NCBI GenBank assembly: GCA_965230535.1
Contig: OZ246009.1
Span: forward strand, 682,001-746,000
Origin: JAUILH01 sp965230535
Lineage (GTDB): Bacteria; Bacteroidota; Bacteroidia; Flavobacteriales_D; JAUILH01
DNA: 64,000 nt
Direction: 5' to 3'
Part shown: piece after piece, positions 26,084 to 35,687 of the stretch
How positions within the stretch are numbered: the stretch's first letter is position 1
How the letters are laid out: each line of letters begins with the position of its first letter
Position numbers and translations under genes: made by a program
The notes under the pieces: generated by a model
Told to the model about the DNA's origin: nothing
Databases searched by the model: none
The model's input: the letters and a program-made list of their open reading frames with translations, nothing else

Positions 26084-27376
26084 ATGTCGTCAGAAATTGT
26101 CGTAGGACTTGATATCGGAACCACAAAAATTGCTTGTATCGTTGGAAGAAAGAACGAGCATGGCAAAGTCGAAATCATTGGTATGGGTAAAGCCGAAAGT
26201 GCTGGAGTTTCCAGAGGGGTTGTTGCCAATATCGTAAACACAGTAGAATCTATTAAGCAAGCCGTAGAACTTGCCAAGCAATCTGTTGCTCAAAATCACA
26301 GAGGCTCTGAGCTGGATGTAAAGGTTGTAAATGTTGGTATTGCTGGTCAGCATATTAAGAGTTTGCAACACAGAGGCTTGTTAACGAGAGATGACATTGA
26401 TATTGAAATTTCTCAAATGGATATCGACCGTATCATCGACGATATGTATAAACTGGTGATGTTGCCAGGTGAGGAAATTATTGACGTGTTGCCACAGGAA
26501 TATATTCTGGATAACGAGCAGGGAATTAAAGATCCTATCGGAATGTCGGGTATTCGTTTAGAGGCAGACTTTCACGTGATTACAGGTCAGGTAGCAGCGA
26601 TTAGAAACATCCAGAAATGTGTGGAAAAATCCGGCTTAATGATCGACGATTTGATTTTAGAACCAATGGCTTCATCAGAATCTGTTTTGAGTGAAGAAGA
26701 GAAGGAAGCTGGTGTGGTATTGGTTGACATTGGTGGTGGTACAACAGATATTGCCATTTTCCAGGATGGTATCATCAGGCATACTGCTGTGATTCCTTTT
26801 GGAGGTAATGTGATTACAGACGACATTAGAATGGGTTGTACAATTATGAAGAAGCAGGCGGAGAAGTTAAAAGTGAAGTTTGGTTCTGCTTTGGCGAGTG
26901 AAAACCAGGCCAACGAGATTGTTTGTATCCCTGGAATCAAAGGGAGGGATCCAAAAGAGATCTCTGTAAGAAACCTGTCCAATATCATTCAGGCAAGAAT
27001 GAGCGAGATCATTGATCATGTTTATTATGAAATCAAGAATTCCGGCTATGAGAAGAAGCTAATTGCAGGTATTGTTGTCACTGGAGGTGGTTCTCAGTTA
27101 AGACACATTGCCCAGTTGTTTGAGTACGTAACTGGTATGGATGCCAGAATTGGTTACCCAACAGAGCATTTGGCACCAAGTCCGGCTGTTACTAACATTA
27201 CCAGCCCAATGTACGCTACCGGTGTTGGTCTTGTGATTCAAGGATTTAACAAGTTTAATAAAACGAAAAGAGTGAACCAGGATCAGGTTAAAGGACATTC
27301 TAAAGGACAGAATAAAGGTCTTTTAGAGAAGTTCTTTTCTCGCGGAAGAGCATGGTTTGAAGAAGATGTGGAATAA
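26084..27376 (+). CDS. ftsA: Cell division protein FtsA
   Basis: A 430-residue actin-like ATPase that tethers FtsZ to the membrane. 'VVGLDIGTTKIACIVG' is phosphate loop 1, 'VVLVDIGGGTTDIAIF' is phosphate loop 2 and 'GIVVTGGGSQL' the adenosine motif. The C-terminus ends in 'LLEKFFSRGRAWFEEDVE', a likely amphipathic membrane-targeting helix. It is followed by a 79-base gap before ftsZ. Confidence 0.95.
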   Translation: MSSEIVVGLDIGTTKIACIVGRKNEHGKVEIIGMGKAESAGVSRGVVANIVNTVESIKQAVELAKQSVAQNHRGSELDVKVVNVGIAGQHIKSLQHRGLLTRDDIDIEISQMDIDRIIDDMYKLVMLPGEEIIDVLPQEYILDNEQGIKDPIGMSGIRLEADFHVITGQVAAIRNIQKCVEKSGLMIDDLILEPMASSESVLSEEEKEAGVVLVDIGGGTTDIAIFQDGIIRHTAVIPFGGNVITDDIRMGCTIMKKQAEKLKVKFGSALASENQANEIVCIPGIKGRDPKEISVRNLSNIIQARMSEIIDHVYYEIKNSGYEKKLIAGIVVTGGGSQLRHIAQLFEYVTGMDARIGYPTEHLAPSPAVTNITSPMYATGVGLVIQGFNKFNKTKRVNQDQVKGHSKGQNKGLLEKFFSRGRAWFEEDVE

Positions 27377-27414
27377 GGGCTATTAACAAAATGGCTTGGA
27401 TAACTAGATATATA

Positions 27415-27449
27415 TTGCATTAAAGGGACGATAAAACCCACTAATTTTA
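27415..27449 (+). promoter_or_regulatory. Possible internal promoter before ftsZ
   Basis: TTG (27415-27417) and TAATTTTA (27442-27449, one base off TAnnTTTG) are separated by 24 bases, longer than usual. The ftsZ ATG follows six bases later. The 79-base gap, rare in this otherwise overlapping operon, supports a separate ftsZ promoter. Confidence 0.3.
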
Positions 27450-27455
27450 CTCATT

Positions 27456-29153
27456 ATGAGGTTCAATTTACCAACAGATAAGTCTTCAATCATCAAAGTA
27501 ATTGGTGTTGGAGGTGGAGGCGGAAACGCAGTCAATCACATGTTTAACCTTGGTATCAAAGGGGTTGATTTTATTGTGTGCAACACAGATCATCAAGCAC
27601 TTGATACCAGTCCTGTGCCAATTAAAATTCAATTGGGTTCCAGTTTAACTGAAGGACGTGGTGCTGGTTCTATCCCGGAAATTGGGAAGAATGCGGCTAT
27701 TGAGAACATTGATGACATTAGAGATTTTCTTTCTGAGAATACAAAGATGGTGTTTGTCACTGCCGGAATGGGAGGTGGTACAGGTACAGGTGCGGCTCCT
27801 GTGATAGCTAAAGTGGCTAAAGAGCTGGGCGTCTTAACCGTTGGAATTGTAACCATGCCTTTCTCATTTGAAGGAAGAAAACGTAAGGAACAAGCTGCAA
27901 GAGGCCTTGAGGAAATGAGACAAAGTGTAGATACTTTGCTGGTCATTAACAACGATCGCCTAAGAGAAATGTACGGTAACCTGTCTCTTCAAACTGCATT
28001 TGGTCATGCAGATGATGTATTAACTACAGCGGCTAAAGGTATTGCAGAGGTTATTTCTGTTACCGGAGCAATCAACGTGGATTTCAATGATGTGAACACA
28101 GTTATGAAAGATAGCGGTGTGGCCATTATGGGACAAGCGTATTCTGAAGGAGAAGACAGAGCCATTAAAGCGGTTCAAACTGCATTGGCTTCTCCACTAT
28201 TGAACGACAACGATATTTCAGGTGCTAAGTATGTATTGCTTAACATCACCTACGGAGATAAAGAAGTATTGATGGATGAGATTTCAGACATCACTGACTA
28301 TATCCAGGATGAAGCAGGATCCACCGCAGATGTGATCTGGGGACACGGTTATGATGAAACACTTGGAGACAAGTTGAGTGTGACCATCATTGCTACAGGA
28401 TTTAACGCGACTCCTGATGCTGGTTTTGAGAAAAAAGAACCAGAGCAGAAGAAATACAACCTGGAAACAGATAGAAAGACTCAGGAAGTTCAGGCACCTG
28501 TTCAGAATCCGATTGACCACTCTTTGGAGCACAAACAATTGGATGATGTAGTGGAGGAAGAACCATTTTTGAAGACGCCGGAGCCAACTAAGGAAGAACC
28601 TACAAGAACGAATTTGGATTTTGAAGTGAAGTCTCCATTCGAGTCAAACACATATGAGGAACCAAAAGAAGAGGCAAAACCTTGGACGGAGGAAAGCGTG
28701 AGTAACGATACCAACAATTTTGGTAAGCCAATGAATGATGAGACACCTGAGGTAAGAAAATTCAGCCTGGATGATGATTATCAACCAGAGAATACCACAG
28801 AGTCTACACCAGAAGCTTCCTGGGAGCAACCAGCTCCAAAAGAGGATACGCCAATGTGGACTGCTCAGAAAAAAGAAGTTGATGAGCAAGCGCAATGGGA
28901 GCAACAAAAGTTGGCCGAGGAGCGCATGAAGCGCATCAAAGATTTGAGCTCTAAGTTGAAAACGCCAGGTGGGATTTCTGCTTTGGAAAACGAGCCTGCT
29001 TATAAGAGACGTGAGGTAAACCTTGAAGATGTGCCACACTCATCTGAAAGCAACGTGTCCAAGTTTACTTTAAGTGAAGATGAAACTGAGGATGGCGAGA
29101 AAAGAACCGGACTACGTGAGAACAATTCTTTTCTACACGACAATGTAGATTAA
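27456..29153 (+). CDS. ftsZ: Cell division GTPase FtsZ
   Basis: A 565-residue tubulin homologue forming the Z ring. The GTPase core (about 1-320) has 'VIGVGGGGGNAVNHM', the tubulin signature GGGTGTG (106-112) and 'INVDFNDVNTVM'. Residues about 330-540 form a long acidic, proline/glutamate-rich linker, much longer than in model FtsZ proteins of about 380-400 residues but usual in this phylum. The end 'GLRENNSFLHDNVD' is the Bacteroidota C-terminal peptide. A strong terminator follows. Confidence 0.96.
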   Translation: MRFNLPTDKSSIIKVIGVGGGGGNAVNHMFNLGIKGVDFIVCNTDHQALDTSPVPIKIQLGSSLTEGRGAGSIPEIGKNAAIENIDDIRDFLSENTKMVFVTAGMGGGTGTGAAPVIAKVAKELGVLTVGIVTMPFSFEGRKRKEQAARGLEEMRQSVDTLLVINNDRLREMYGNLSLQTAFGHADDVLTTAAKGIAEVISVTGAINVDFNDVNTVMKDSGVAIMGQAYSEGEDRAIKAVQTALASPLLNDNDISGAKYVLLNITYGDKEVLMDEISDITDYIQDEAGSTADVIWGHGYDETLGDKLSVTIIATGFNATPDAGFEKKEPEQKKYNLETDRKTQEVQAPVQNPIDHSLEHKQLDDVVEEEPFLKTPEPTKEEPTRTNLDFEVKSPFESNTYEEPKEEAKPWTEESVSNDTNNFGKPMNDETPEVRKFSLDDDYQPENTTESTPEASWEQPAPKEDTPMWTAQKKEVDEQAQWEQQKLAEERMKRIKDLSSKLKTPGGISALENEPAYKRREVNLEDVPHSSESNVSKFTLSEDETEDGEKRTGLRENNSFLHDNVD

Positions 29154-29173
29154 GTACACATAACAACTATAGA

Positions 29174-29209
29174 AATCCTGATCCCGTTAACGAGATCAGG
29201 ATTTTTTTT
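29174..29209 (+). terminator. Intrinsic terminator of the dcw operon
   Basis: A perfect 10-bp stem (AATCCTGATC at 29174-29183 and GATCAGGATT at 29194-29203) with a 10-base loop is followed by a run of T. It closes the mraZ-ftsZ operon. Confidence 0.9.
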
Positions 29210-29244
29210 GACCACGTTTTTAATCTTATGCCTACCTTTACATC

Positions 29245-29694
29245 ATGAGCTTAACAGATCAAATCAATCAGGATATCAAGGACGCCATGCGCGCCAAAGA
29301 AGCAGGAAAATTAAATGCTCTTAGAGCCATTAAATCTGCTTTATTGCTAGAAGCTACCAGCGGTAATGGAGACATCACCGAGGAGAAAGAAGTGGCCATC
29401 TTACAAAAGCTATATAAGCAAAGAATGGATGCTGCTAAAATTTTCCTGGAGCAAAACCGTGAAGATTTGGCTGAAGATGAGCAAACTCAAGCAGAAGTGA
29501 TTAAGCTTTATTTGCCGGAAATGATGAGTGAGGATGCCGTTAGAGAGGTTGTCCTTGCCTCAATTGCGCAGGTAGGTGCCACTGGTCCATCAGACATGGG
29601 AAAGGTGATGGGACCAACTATGGGCAAACTAAAAGGCAAAGCCGAAGGAGCAGTCATCTCTAAAGTGGTGAAAGAAGAGCTTGGGAAGCTGTAA
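29245..29694 (+). CDS. yqeY: GatB/YqeY-domain protein
   Basis: A 149-residue, all-helical protein related to the tail of GatB. 'SLTDQINQDIKDAMRAKEAGKLNALRAIKSAL' (positions 2-33) and the C-terminal 'GPSDMGKVMGPTMGKLKGKAEG' are family signatures. YqeY is thought to bind tRNA, but no defined reaction is known. A near-consensus -7 box (TACCTTTA, 29233-29240) lies four bases before the ATG, suggesting a very short leader. Confidence 0.9.
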   Translation: MSLTDQINQDIKDAMRAKEAGKLNALRAIKSALLLEATSGNGDITEEKEVAILQKLYKQRMDAAKIFLEQNREDLAEDEQTQAEVIKLYLPEMMSEDAVREVVLASIAQVGATGPSDMGKVMGPTMGKLKGKAEGAVISKVVKEELGKL

Positions 29695-29774
29695 ATAATT
29701 CGCCTCTTTTGAGTTTTCGATGAACTGGTTTCTTCTTTTTTATTGTTACTCAGTCTTTTTGCTATATTCGTTCA

Positions 29775-31745
29775 ATGCGTTATACGCTATTGACAATATG
29801 CCTGTTTCTTGTTTTCAGAGTTTGTGCTCAAAGCACTCAATACGACTCTTTGGTAAGTGAATATAACTCTGCTGCAAATGACAGAGACAGGTTTGATCTG
29901 GTTATAAGTTTGCTGGTACAGCCCAATCAAACCAGGGAGGTATATGAAAGTTGGTTCGGCAAGGCTCATGAATTGGCCAATAGCATAGATAACGACACGC
30001 TCAGAATTAGAGCTTTGAGCCTAAATGGCAGACGTCAACTGTATTCCGGAGAAGATGCGGATGGACTCAAACAGATGATTGAAGGCATGCGCATTGCCGA
30101 AAATATGAAGGATTCGTCTATGATGGCGGGTATTCATTACATGATTGGAGCCTATTACTTCTGGAAGCAGGACCAAAGATTAGCTCAGGAGCATTTTGAA
30201 AAAAGCCTTAAGATATATCCGGTTATTGGGAGCCAAACAGGTAGAGCATCTTCTCTGATGGGACTGGCCATTATGCTTCAGGATAAGGGTGAGTTTGAAG
30301 AAGCTTTGAAGTGTCACCAGGAAGGGATAGAGATCAGAAAAAAAGAAAACCAGCACCGGGCCCTGCCAACAGCATATACCAATTTATCTGAGTTGTATAT
30401 AGTGATGGGAGATACTACAAATGCTCTGTTGTATCTCGAGAAGTCAATAAGATTGTCTGATAGTTTGGGGATCACAGCATCTAAGGTTTATGCCAGCTTT
30501 CTTAAAGGAGAATTCCTAACGGATCAAAATAGGGCAGAAGAAGCGATTCCCGATCTGGAATATGCCATTGCATGGTGGGAAGAGAAAAAGTCTCTAAAGG
30601 AATTACCAAGGGCCTTAAAAAAATTGGCTACGGCCTATAAAATGGTTGGCGATTACCAAAAAAGTGTGGCTGTTTTGGAGAAAATGACGCTTGTAAAAGA
30701 CTCACTTTTCAATGAGGCAAAAATGACAGCCGTTCAGGATATTGAAACGAAATATGAAACAGAAAAGAAGGAGATAGAACTGGCTAAGAGAACAAAGGAA
30801 AAGGAATGGGCTAAAAAGGAAACAGAACTGGTTAAGGAGCAGGAAAAAACACAGCGAATTGTGTTCATTATTGTAGCCATTCTCCTTGTGGTAAATGCCG
30901 TTTATTTCTTTTCCAGATATAAAAAGCAGAAGAAAGATAAATTGCTCATTGAAGCTCAAAAACTTCAAATTGAAGCACGGAGTCAGGAAATAGAAGACTC
31001 TATTAATTATGCCAAACGCATTCAGACAGCTGTTTTACCATCCGATTCCAGGATTCAATCATATGGTTTGGATAGTTTCATTCTTTACAAACCTAAAGAC
31101 ATTGTTGCCGGTGACTTCTATTGGTTCGAGCAGAAGGGAGATACATTACTCTTTGCTGCAGCGGATTGTACGGGGCATGGTGTGCCGGGAGCTATGGTAA
31201 GTATGATCTGCAACAATGCACTCAATCGATCGGTGCGGGAATTCGATCTTGAAAATCCGGGTAAAATTCTGGATCAAACAAGAGAAATTGTCATTCAGGA
31301 GTTCGAAAAGTCTGAAGAAGAAGTGAAGGACGGTATGGACATAGCCTTGTGCGCATTGTCGTCAAATGCCTCAGGTAAAGCAGTGCTTCAATATGCCGGG
31401 GCGCATAATCCTCTTTGGATCATTAGAAACGAGACTGGAGAACTGGAAGAAGTAAAAGCAGACAAACAACCTGTCGGAAAATCTGATAAGCGCAATTTGT
31501 TCACCAGCCATAAGTTTGAATTGAGCAAAGGAGACATCTTCTATATTTTTTCTGACGGTTTTGCCGATCAATTTGGCGGAGAACGTGGAAAGAAGTATAA
31601 ATCGGCCAATTTTAAGAGGCTATTGATTTCTGTTCACAAGGAACCCTTGTCCACTCAAAGAAAGTTGATTGAAGAAGCTTTTTACGACTGGAAAGGATCC
31701 CTTGAACAGTTGGATGACGTATGTGTGATTGGGATGCGTGTCTAA
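29775..31745 (+). CDS. TPR-containing membrane SpoIIE-type (PP2C) phosphatase
   Basis: A 656-residue protein. Signal peptide (1-19), then tetratricopeptide-like repeats (about 50-310, e.g. 'LMGLAIMLQDKGEFEEALKC' and 'LATAYKMVGDYQKSVAVLEK'), a charged coiled coil, a membrane helix (about 362-380) and a cytoplasmic SpoIIE phosphatase domain (about 436-656). The metal-binding aspartates are in GDFYW (Asp447), AADCTGHG (Asp464), 'DGMDIAL' and 'FSDGFADQFGG'. The repeats would sense something in the periplasm and control dephosphorylation inside. Targets are unknown; no anti-anti-sigma gene is adjacent. A paralogous phosphatase domain occurs at 58975-60453. Confidence 0.88.
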   Translation: MRYTLLTICLFLVFRVCAQSTQYDSLVSEYNSAANDRDRFDLVISLLVQPNQTREVYESWFGKAHELANSIDNDTLRIRALSLNGRRQLYSGEDADGLKQMIEGMRIAENMKDSSMMAGIHYMIGAYYFWKQDQRLAQEHFEKSLKIYPVIGSQTGRASSLMGLAIMLQDKGEFEEALKCHQEGIEIRKKENQHRALPTAYTNLSELYIVMGDTTNALLYLEKSIRLSDSLGITASKVYASFLKGEFLTDQNRAEEAIPDLEYAIAWWEEKKSLKELPRALKKLATAYKMVGDYQKSVAVLEKMTLVKDSLFNEAKMTAVQDIETKYETEKKEIELAKRTKEKEWAKKETELVKEQEKTQRIVFIIVAILLVVNAVYFFSRYKKQKKDKLLIEAQKLQIEARSQEIEDSINYAKRIQTAVLPSDSRIQSYGLDSFILYKPKDIVAGDFYWFEQKGDTLLFAAADCTGHGVPGAMVSMICNNALNRSVREFDLENPGKILDQTREIVIQEFEKSEEEVKDGMDIALCALSSNASGKAVLQYAGAHNPLWIIRNETGELEEVKADKQPVGKSDKRNLFTSHKFELSKGDIFYIFSDGFADQFGGERGKKYKSANFKRLLISVHKEPLSTQRKLIEEAFYDWKGSLEQLDDVCVIGMRV

Positions 31746-31782
31746 CACCCAATCCTCTGTAGTTAGTTGCTAAATACGTCTC

Positions 31783-32559
31783 CTATTGAATGCTAAACGT
31801 GGCCACAATCTGGTAACGCAATTTGATTGTGTGGGTATTGTCTACTTCCATATGACCACCTGAGTTAGAGGTGTAATTGAGGCTTGAATTACTGACAATA
31901 TTTGAATTGAAATTATTTCGACTATAGTTATACCAATATGGATATCCATCGTTTGAATTATGTGGTGTAGATACTTCTTCAACTGACACTACCGAACCTA
32001 AATCTTCACCAATGCTCTCCAATAAATAAGCAGCTTTCTTTTTGGCTGCCTTTACGGCTTCAATTTTAACATCTTCCCTTAGCTCTTGTAAACGGGAGTT
32101 AGAGGTTTTATGAATCCTAATGTTCTCAACCCATCTTTTATTAAGTGACTTAACCAGTGCCAGGAAATCAGTATCACCTCTTAAGGAGACATAAAATTGC
32201 TTTCTATGAGTTCTGTGTCTGTATGACCACCAGTAGTACCAATACCAGCTATTCTGGGCGCTAAAAAAACTGACTTTGTCTTTTGAGATGTTGTGTTTTT
32301 CAAGCGTCTTGTAAAGTGTCTCTTCCACTTTCTTTAGGGATCCTTCTGTACTTTCATGAATGGTGATTTCTAATTCAACTTCATCTGGCTGTACATCCAT
32401 TTCAGCACTTCCGGTAACCTGAATGGTTCTTGGTTTTTTTTCTGTTTCCGTTTGATGGTTATTTGTCTGGTCAGAATGAGTTCTGTTGGTGAAGCTGTAC
32501 ACACCAAATATCAGTATGAGGAGAAGGGCAGCCGAGCCCAGAGTTTCATTTATTTTCAT
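31783..32559 (-). CDS. SIMPL-domain (DUF541) protein
   Basis: A 258-residue protein with an N-terminal hydrophobic segment (about 8-24), acting as anchor or signal, and a SIMPL/DUF541 domain from about residue 45: 'IQVTGSAEMDVQPDEVELEI' is the characteristic opening, and 'VKIEAVKAAKKKAAYLLESIGEDLG' the conserved helix. Members are periplasmic or membrane-bound and of poorly known function. It is convergent with the phosphatase gene, 37 bases apart. Confidence 0.85.
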   Translation of the reverse strand: MKINETLGSAALLLILIFGVYSFTNRTHSDQTNNHQTETEKKPRTIQVTGSAEMDVQPDEVELEITIHESTEGSLKKVEETLYKTLEKHNISKDKVSFFSAQNSWYWYYWWSYRHRTHRKQFYVSLRGDTDFLALVKSLNKRWVENIRIHKTSNSRLQELREDVKIEAVKAAKKKAAYLLESIGEDLGSVVSVEEVSTPHNSNDGYPYWYNYSRNNFNSNIVSNSSLNYTSNSGGHMEVDNTHTIKLRYQIVATFSIQ

Positions 32560-32657
32560 GAGATTAACTTTTAATGTTTTAGCTAATCTCTTATAAGAAA
32601 TCTGTGCGACCTAGTCAGAGTTGGTCAGGGTGACGTTTCAAAAGGTGAACGCACGTT

Positions 32658-33410
32658 TTAGCGCTTCACAATAAACTTCTTGGTAGTTGTAGTCAGTCCT
32701 TGTCCGGAAATACTGTAGAAATAGAGGCCGGCAGGATAATCTGACGTTGAAAGTAGTGTTCTTCCTCTGGAAGGTGTCATGGTCTCAACTTGCTCTCCCA
32801 ATACATTGAAAACGGTCAGTTGAAGGTTTTTCTCATCGATTTCCGATTCAAATTCTATGGTCAACTGATCCGTAACCGGATTAGGGTAATGGTTCACGTT
32901 AGACAAGGTCGTTTCTTCAATAGAATTGAATCCAATGTTGAAGTAAACATCCAAATATGTTGAGTCATTAGGGTTATTTCCGTCAAATACCACATAACGA
33001 TAGAATTCAGATCCTGTATGCCCAAGTGGGAAATGATGCACATCAAGAGAATTGGTGGCAATTGAGCCAGCCAGAGTGTTTACAAAATGTCCTTCCTGAG
33101 GACTGCCTACTGCTGGATATAGAGGAGTGACACCGGTAACCAATGTATAGCAAAATGCCCAGCAGAACTGATTTTCTGTCCCACCATTTACGTTCATCTC
33201 GTAGCGTTTAACCTTAACTTCTATGTCACTGGTACTTGTGTTTTTTACAAGAAAGTAGCCCTTGACATCAGAATCTGTGTCTGCACCTACAATTGTAATG
33301 GTGGTGTTACTGACATCACTGCTATCAGCTTTCGTTAATATTTGAAGATTTTGTGCCGAAACGAATCCGCCAATCAAACAAAGAAGAGAGCTTAGAAGTA
33401 TAGTTTTCAT
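32658..33410 (-). CDS. Secreted protein with T9SS C-terminal sorting domain
   Basis: A 250-residue protein from the ATG at 33410 (MKTILLSSLLCLIGGFVSAQ is a clear signal peptide; an upstream ATG at 33437 would spoil it). The middle (20-165) is a beta-rich domain of unknown function. The last 80 residues are a type A T9SS sorting domain: 'NHYPNPVTDQLTIEFE', 'VFNVLGEQVETM', 'YPAGLYFYSISG' and the terminal 'TKKFIVKR'. It should be exported by the T9SS whose genes lie at 50645-57008. Confidence 0.85.
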   Translation of the reverse strand: MKTILLSSLLCLIGGFVSAQNLQILTKADSSDVSNTTITIVGADTDSDVKGYFLVKNTSTSDIEVKVKRYEMNVNGGTENQFCWAFCYTLVTGVTPLYPAVGSPQEGHFVNTLAGSIATNSLDVHHFPLGHTGSEFYRYVVFDGNNPNDSTYLDVYFNIGFNSIEETTLSNVNHYPNPVTDQLTIEFESEIDEKNLQLTVFNVLGEQVETMTPSRGRTLLSTSDYPAGLYFYSISGQGLTTTTKKFIVKR

Positions 33411-33495
33411 ATTTACCGGTGTTATATTTATGTACAAATTAGGTCAAGCGCCATTTCAATACAAACCCTCTTTGCCGGAATTGTAGGAATCCTGA

Positions 33496-34179
33496 TTAGC
33501 ATTCTAATTTAAATCCAACACCATGAACATTGGTGATTTTTACTGACTCATCCTGCTTCAGGTACTTTCTCAATTTGGTAATGAAAACATCCAAACTTCT
33601 TCCAAGGTAGTAGCTGTCGTCGCCCCAAACCATGTTCAGAACCAATTCTCTCTGAATCACCTGGTTTTTGTGTTGACAAAGTAGTTTCAGAATTTCAGCT
33701 TCTTTCTTAGTGAGTTTTTGTTCATAGTCCTTGCCCAACAACTTAAAATTAGAATAGTCGAAAGTGAGCGAGCCCAGAGTGAATTGGTTGAGTTGACCGG
33801 TATTCGATTTTCCAATTCTCTTTAAAAGTGCTTCTACCCTGAGCAAAAACTCTTCTGTGCTGAATGGCTTTGTCAGGTAATCATCTCCACCACTTTTAAA
33901 TCCCTGAATTCTGTCTTCAGTCATAGATTTAGCTGTTAAAAAGAAGATGGGCACATCCTGATTAATCAATCGGATATCCTCAGCAAGACTAAAACCGTCT
34001 TTTTCAGGCATCATCACGTCAAACACGCATAAATCATAAGGCTTGTCGTTAAAAGCTTTCAAACCATCTTTACCGTTGCTCTCCAGATGCACATGGTAGC
34101 CATTCATTTTAAGACTGTCCTGAATCACAAAACCTAAATTGGTGTCGTCTTCTACAAGTAGTATAGATGCTTTGCTCAT
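33496..34179 (-). CDS. OmpR-family response regulator
   Basis: A 227-residue protein: receiver domain (1-120) with acidic pair 'VEDD' (9-12), phosphoacceptor Asp54 in 'CVFDVMMPEKDG' and Lys in 'YLTKPF'; C-terminal winged-helix DNA-binding domain (about 130-227). It lies two bases after the histidine kinase gene, so the two form a two-component pair. The signal and targets cannot be told. Confidence 0.93.
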   Translation of the reverse strand: MSKASILLVEDDTNLGFVIQDSLKMNGYHVHLESNGKDGLKAFNDKPYDLCVFDVMMPEKDGFSLAEDIRLINQDVPIFFLTAKSMTEDRIQGFKSGGDDYLTKPFSTEEFLLRVEALLKRIGKSNTGQLNQFTLGSLTFDYSNFKLLGKDYEQKLTKKEAEILKLLCQHKNQVIQRELVLNMVWGDDSYYLGRSLDVFITKLRKYLKQDESVKITNVHGVGFKLEC

Positions 34180-34181
34180 AA

Positions 34182-35549
34182 TTAGTGTGTGTTTGGTAAT
34201 TGTATGGTGAAACTACTGCCTTTGCCAAAGATACTCTCTGCTTTGATGGTTCCACCGTGTTTTTCAATCAATTCTTTGACGTAGTATAAGCCAAGACCAA
34301 AGCCTTTTACGTTGTGAATATTGCCTGTCGGAACTCTGTAAAATTGATCGAATATCAGAGATAAGTGGTCTTTTTTGATGCCAATCCCATTGTCTTCAAC
34401 TTTAATGCAAATAGACGATCCCTGATTATGTGTACTCAATTTGATGTTGGGAGCATCTGAAGTGTACTTAATTGCATTGTCAATTAGGTTTGAAATGATG
34501 TTTTTCATATGAACCTGGTCGCCTGAGATTTGATAGTTAGTTGCCTGAAGATCTAGTTCCAGTTTCCCGGATTTCTGATCAAGTCTAAGTTGACTGCTTT
34601 GTGAAACATTTTGGATCAATTCATGAAGGTTGATTGAAGTCATCTTCAGATTCAACTCTCCTTTGTCCAGCTTGGCAAGTTGAAGAACACGTTCCACCTG
34701 ATTTTTTAGTCTTGAATTTTCGTCATAGATGATTTGAGCGTAGCGGTTGATTCTTTCAGGGTCACCAGAAATATCGTCTCGCAAAAGCACTTCACTCGAC
34801 AGCGAAATGGTCGAAATTGGCGTTTTCAATTCGTGCGTCATGTTGTTAATGAAATCAGTTTTCACTTCAGACAGCCGTTTTTGCTTAAGGATAATCCAAA
34901 TGGCATAGGCTATAAACGAGAGAATGATGAGGGTGGCCAGACTTACCAGAATCCAAGGGTTGATATTACTTTTTAGCGGCTTCTCATACGGGCCTTCATC
35001 AAGGGTGTTCTCCTTGTCCGGAAAGGTCACACTGAAATAATGCCCATCCGTGTTCCATTTAATTTGAGGGGCGGTGTCAATTTCATCCGGAGATGTTTCG
35101 CTTGATTCAACTGTTATAAGATTGGAGTAGACAATAGAATCCGTGAAGCAATCATAAATTCCGTAGCGATAATGCTCTTCAATCTGGCTTCTGTCGAACT
35201 CCCGGGCAAGTAAACTCTCCAAAAGATAGGGGTGAAGTGTATCGTTAATTCTTACCACAAAGTAGTTAGGTCTCAACTGCTCAACCGCTTTGTATAACTC
35301 GGCCGGATCGTTATTAATCGTCAGGATTTCCTGTGCGACATTGGCCAGTGCAGTTTTTACCTTGTCATTGAACTCGAGTTTGTTCAATGAGTCCTGTTTG
35401 ATTTGCCTTTCAAGATCTCGTTCCTGTCTGGCAAGTTCTCTTTTTTCAACCGCTATGGCTTTGTCTACCCAGTAAAGCTGAGTAGCAATGATTCCAACAA
35501 TGGCAATGACAGCCAAAATGATGATTCGTTGTATCGTAGCGGTTTTCAC
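34182..35549 (-). CDS. Membrane sensor histidine kinase
   Basis: A 455-residue kinase. Membrane helices at about 7-27 and 199-221 enclose a periplasmic sensor domain of about 170 residues. The dimerisation domain has the H box 'NNMTHELKTPIST' (His239) and the ATPase domain has 'NLIDNAIKYT' (N box), 'VEDNGIGI' (G1) and 'GFGLGLYYVKELIEKHGG' (G2). It precedes its response regulator in one operon. The start codon is ATG at 35549; the next gene upstream is divergent. Confidence 0.93.
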   Translation of the reverse strand: MKTATIQRIIILAVIAIVGIIATQLYWVDKAIAVEKRELARQERDLERQIKQDSLNKLEFNDKVKTALANVAQEILTINNDPAELYKAVEQLRPNYFVVRINDTLHPYLLESLLAREFDRSQIEEHYRYGIYDCFTDSIVYSNLITVESSETSPDEIDTAPQIKWNTDGHYFSVTFPDKENTLDEGPYEKPLKSNINPWILVSLATLIILSFIAYAIWIILKQKRLSEVKTDFINNMTHELKTPISTISLSSEVLLRDDISGDPERINRYAQIIYDENSRLKNQVERVLQLAKLDKGELNLKMTSINLHELIQNVSQSSQLRLDQKSGKLELDLQATNYQISGDQVHMKNIISNLIDNAIKYTSDAPNIKLSTHNQGSSICIKVEDNGIGIKKDHLSLIFDQFYRVPTGNIHNVKGFGLGLYYVKELIEKHGGTIKAESIFGKGSSFTIQLPNTH

Positions 35550-35622
35550 GGAAATAAATATAAATATTCCAATTCGTTTGTATGCATTTTTAACAAGCGA
35601 TTAACAAAGGCAGATAAAATGC

Positions 35623-35630
35623 TAGCTTTG
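35623..35630 (+). promoter_or_regulatory. Possible -7 box of the lipoprotein at 35688
   Basis: TAGCTTTG is an exact TAnnTTTG match 57 bases before the ATG. No good TTG is seen at the expected -33 distance, so the call is tentative. The leader holds a small hairpin (CTTCA-TCTAG-TGAAG, about 35649-35663). Confidence 0.35.
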
Positions 35631-35687
35631 TGCAACCAAATCATGAAATGCTTCATCTAGTGAAGTAGATCAAAAACAAAAACCAAA

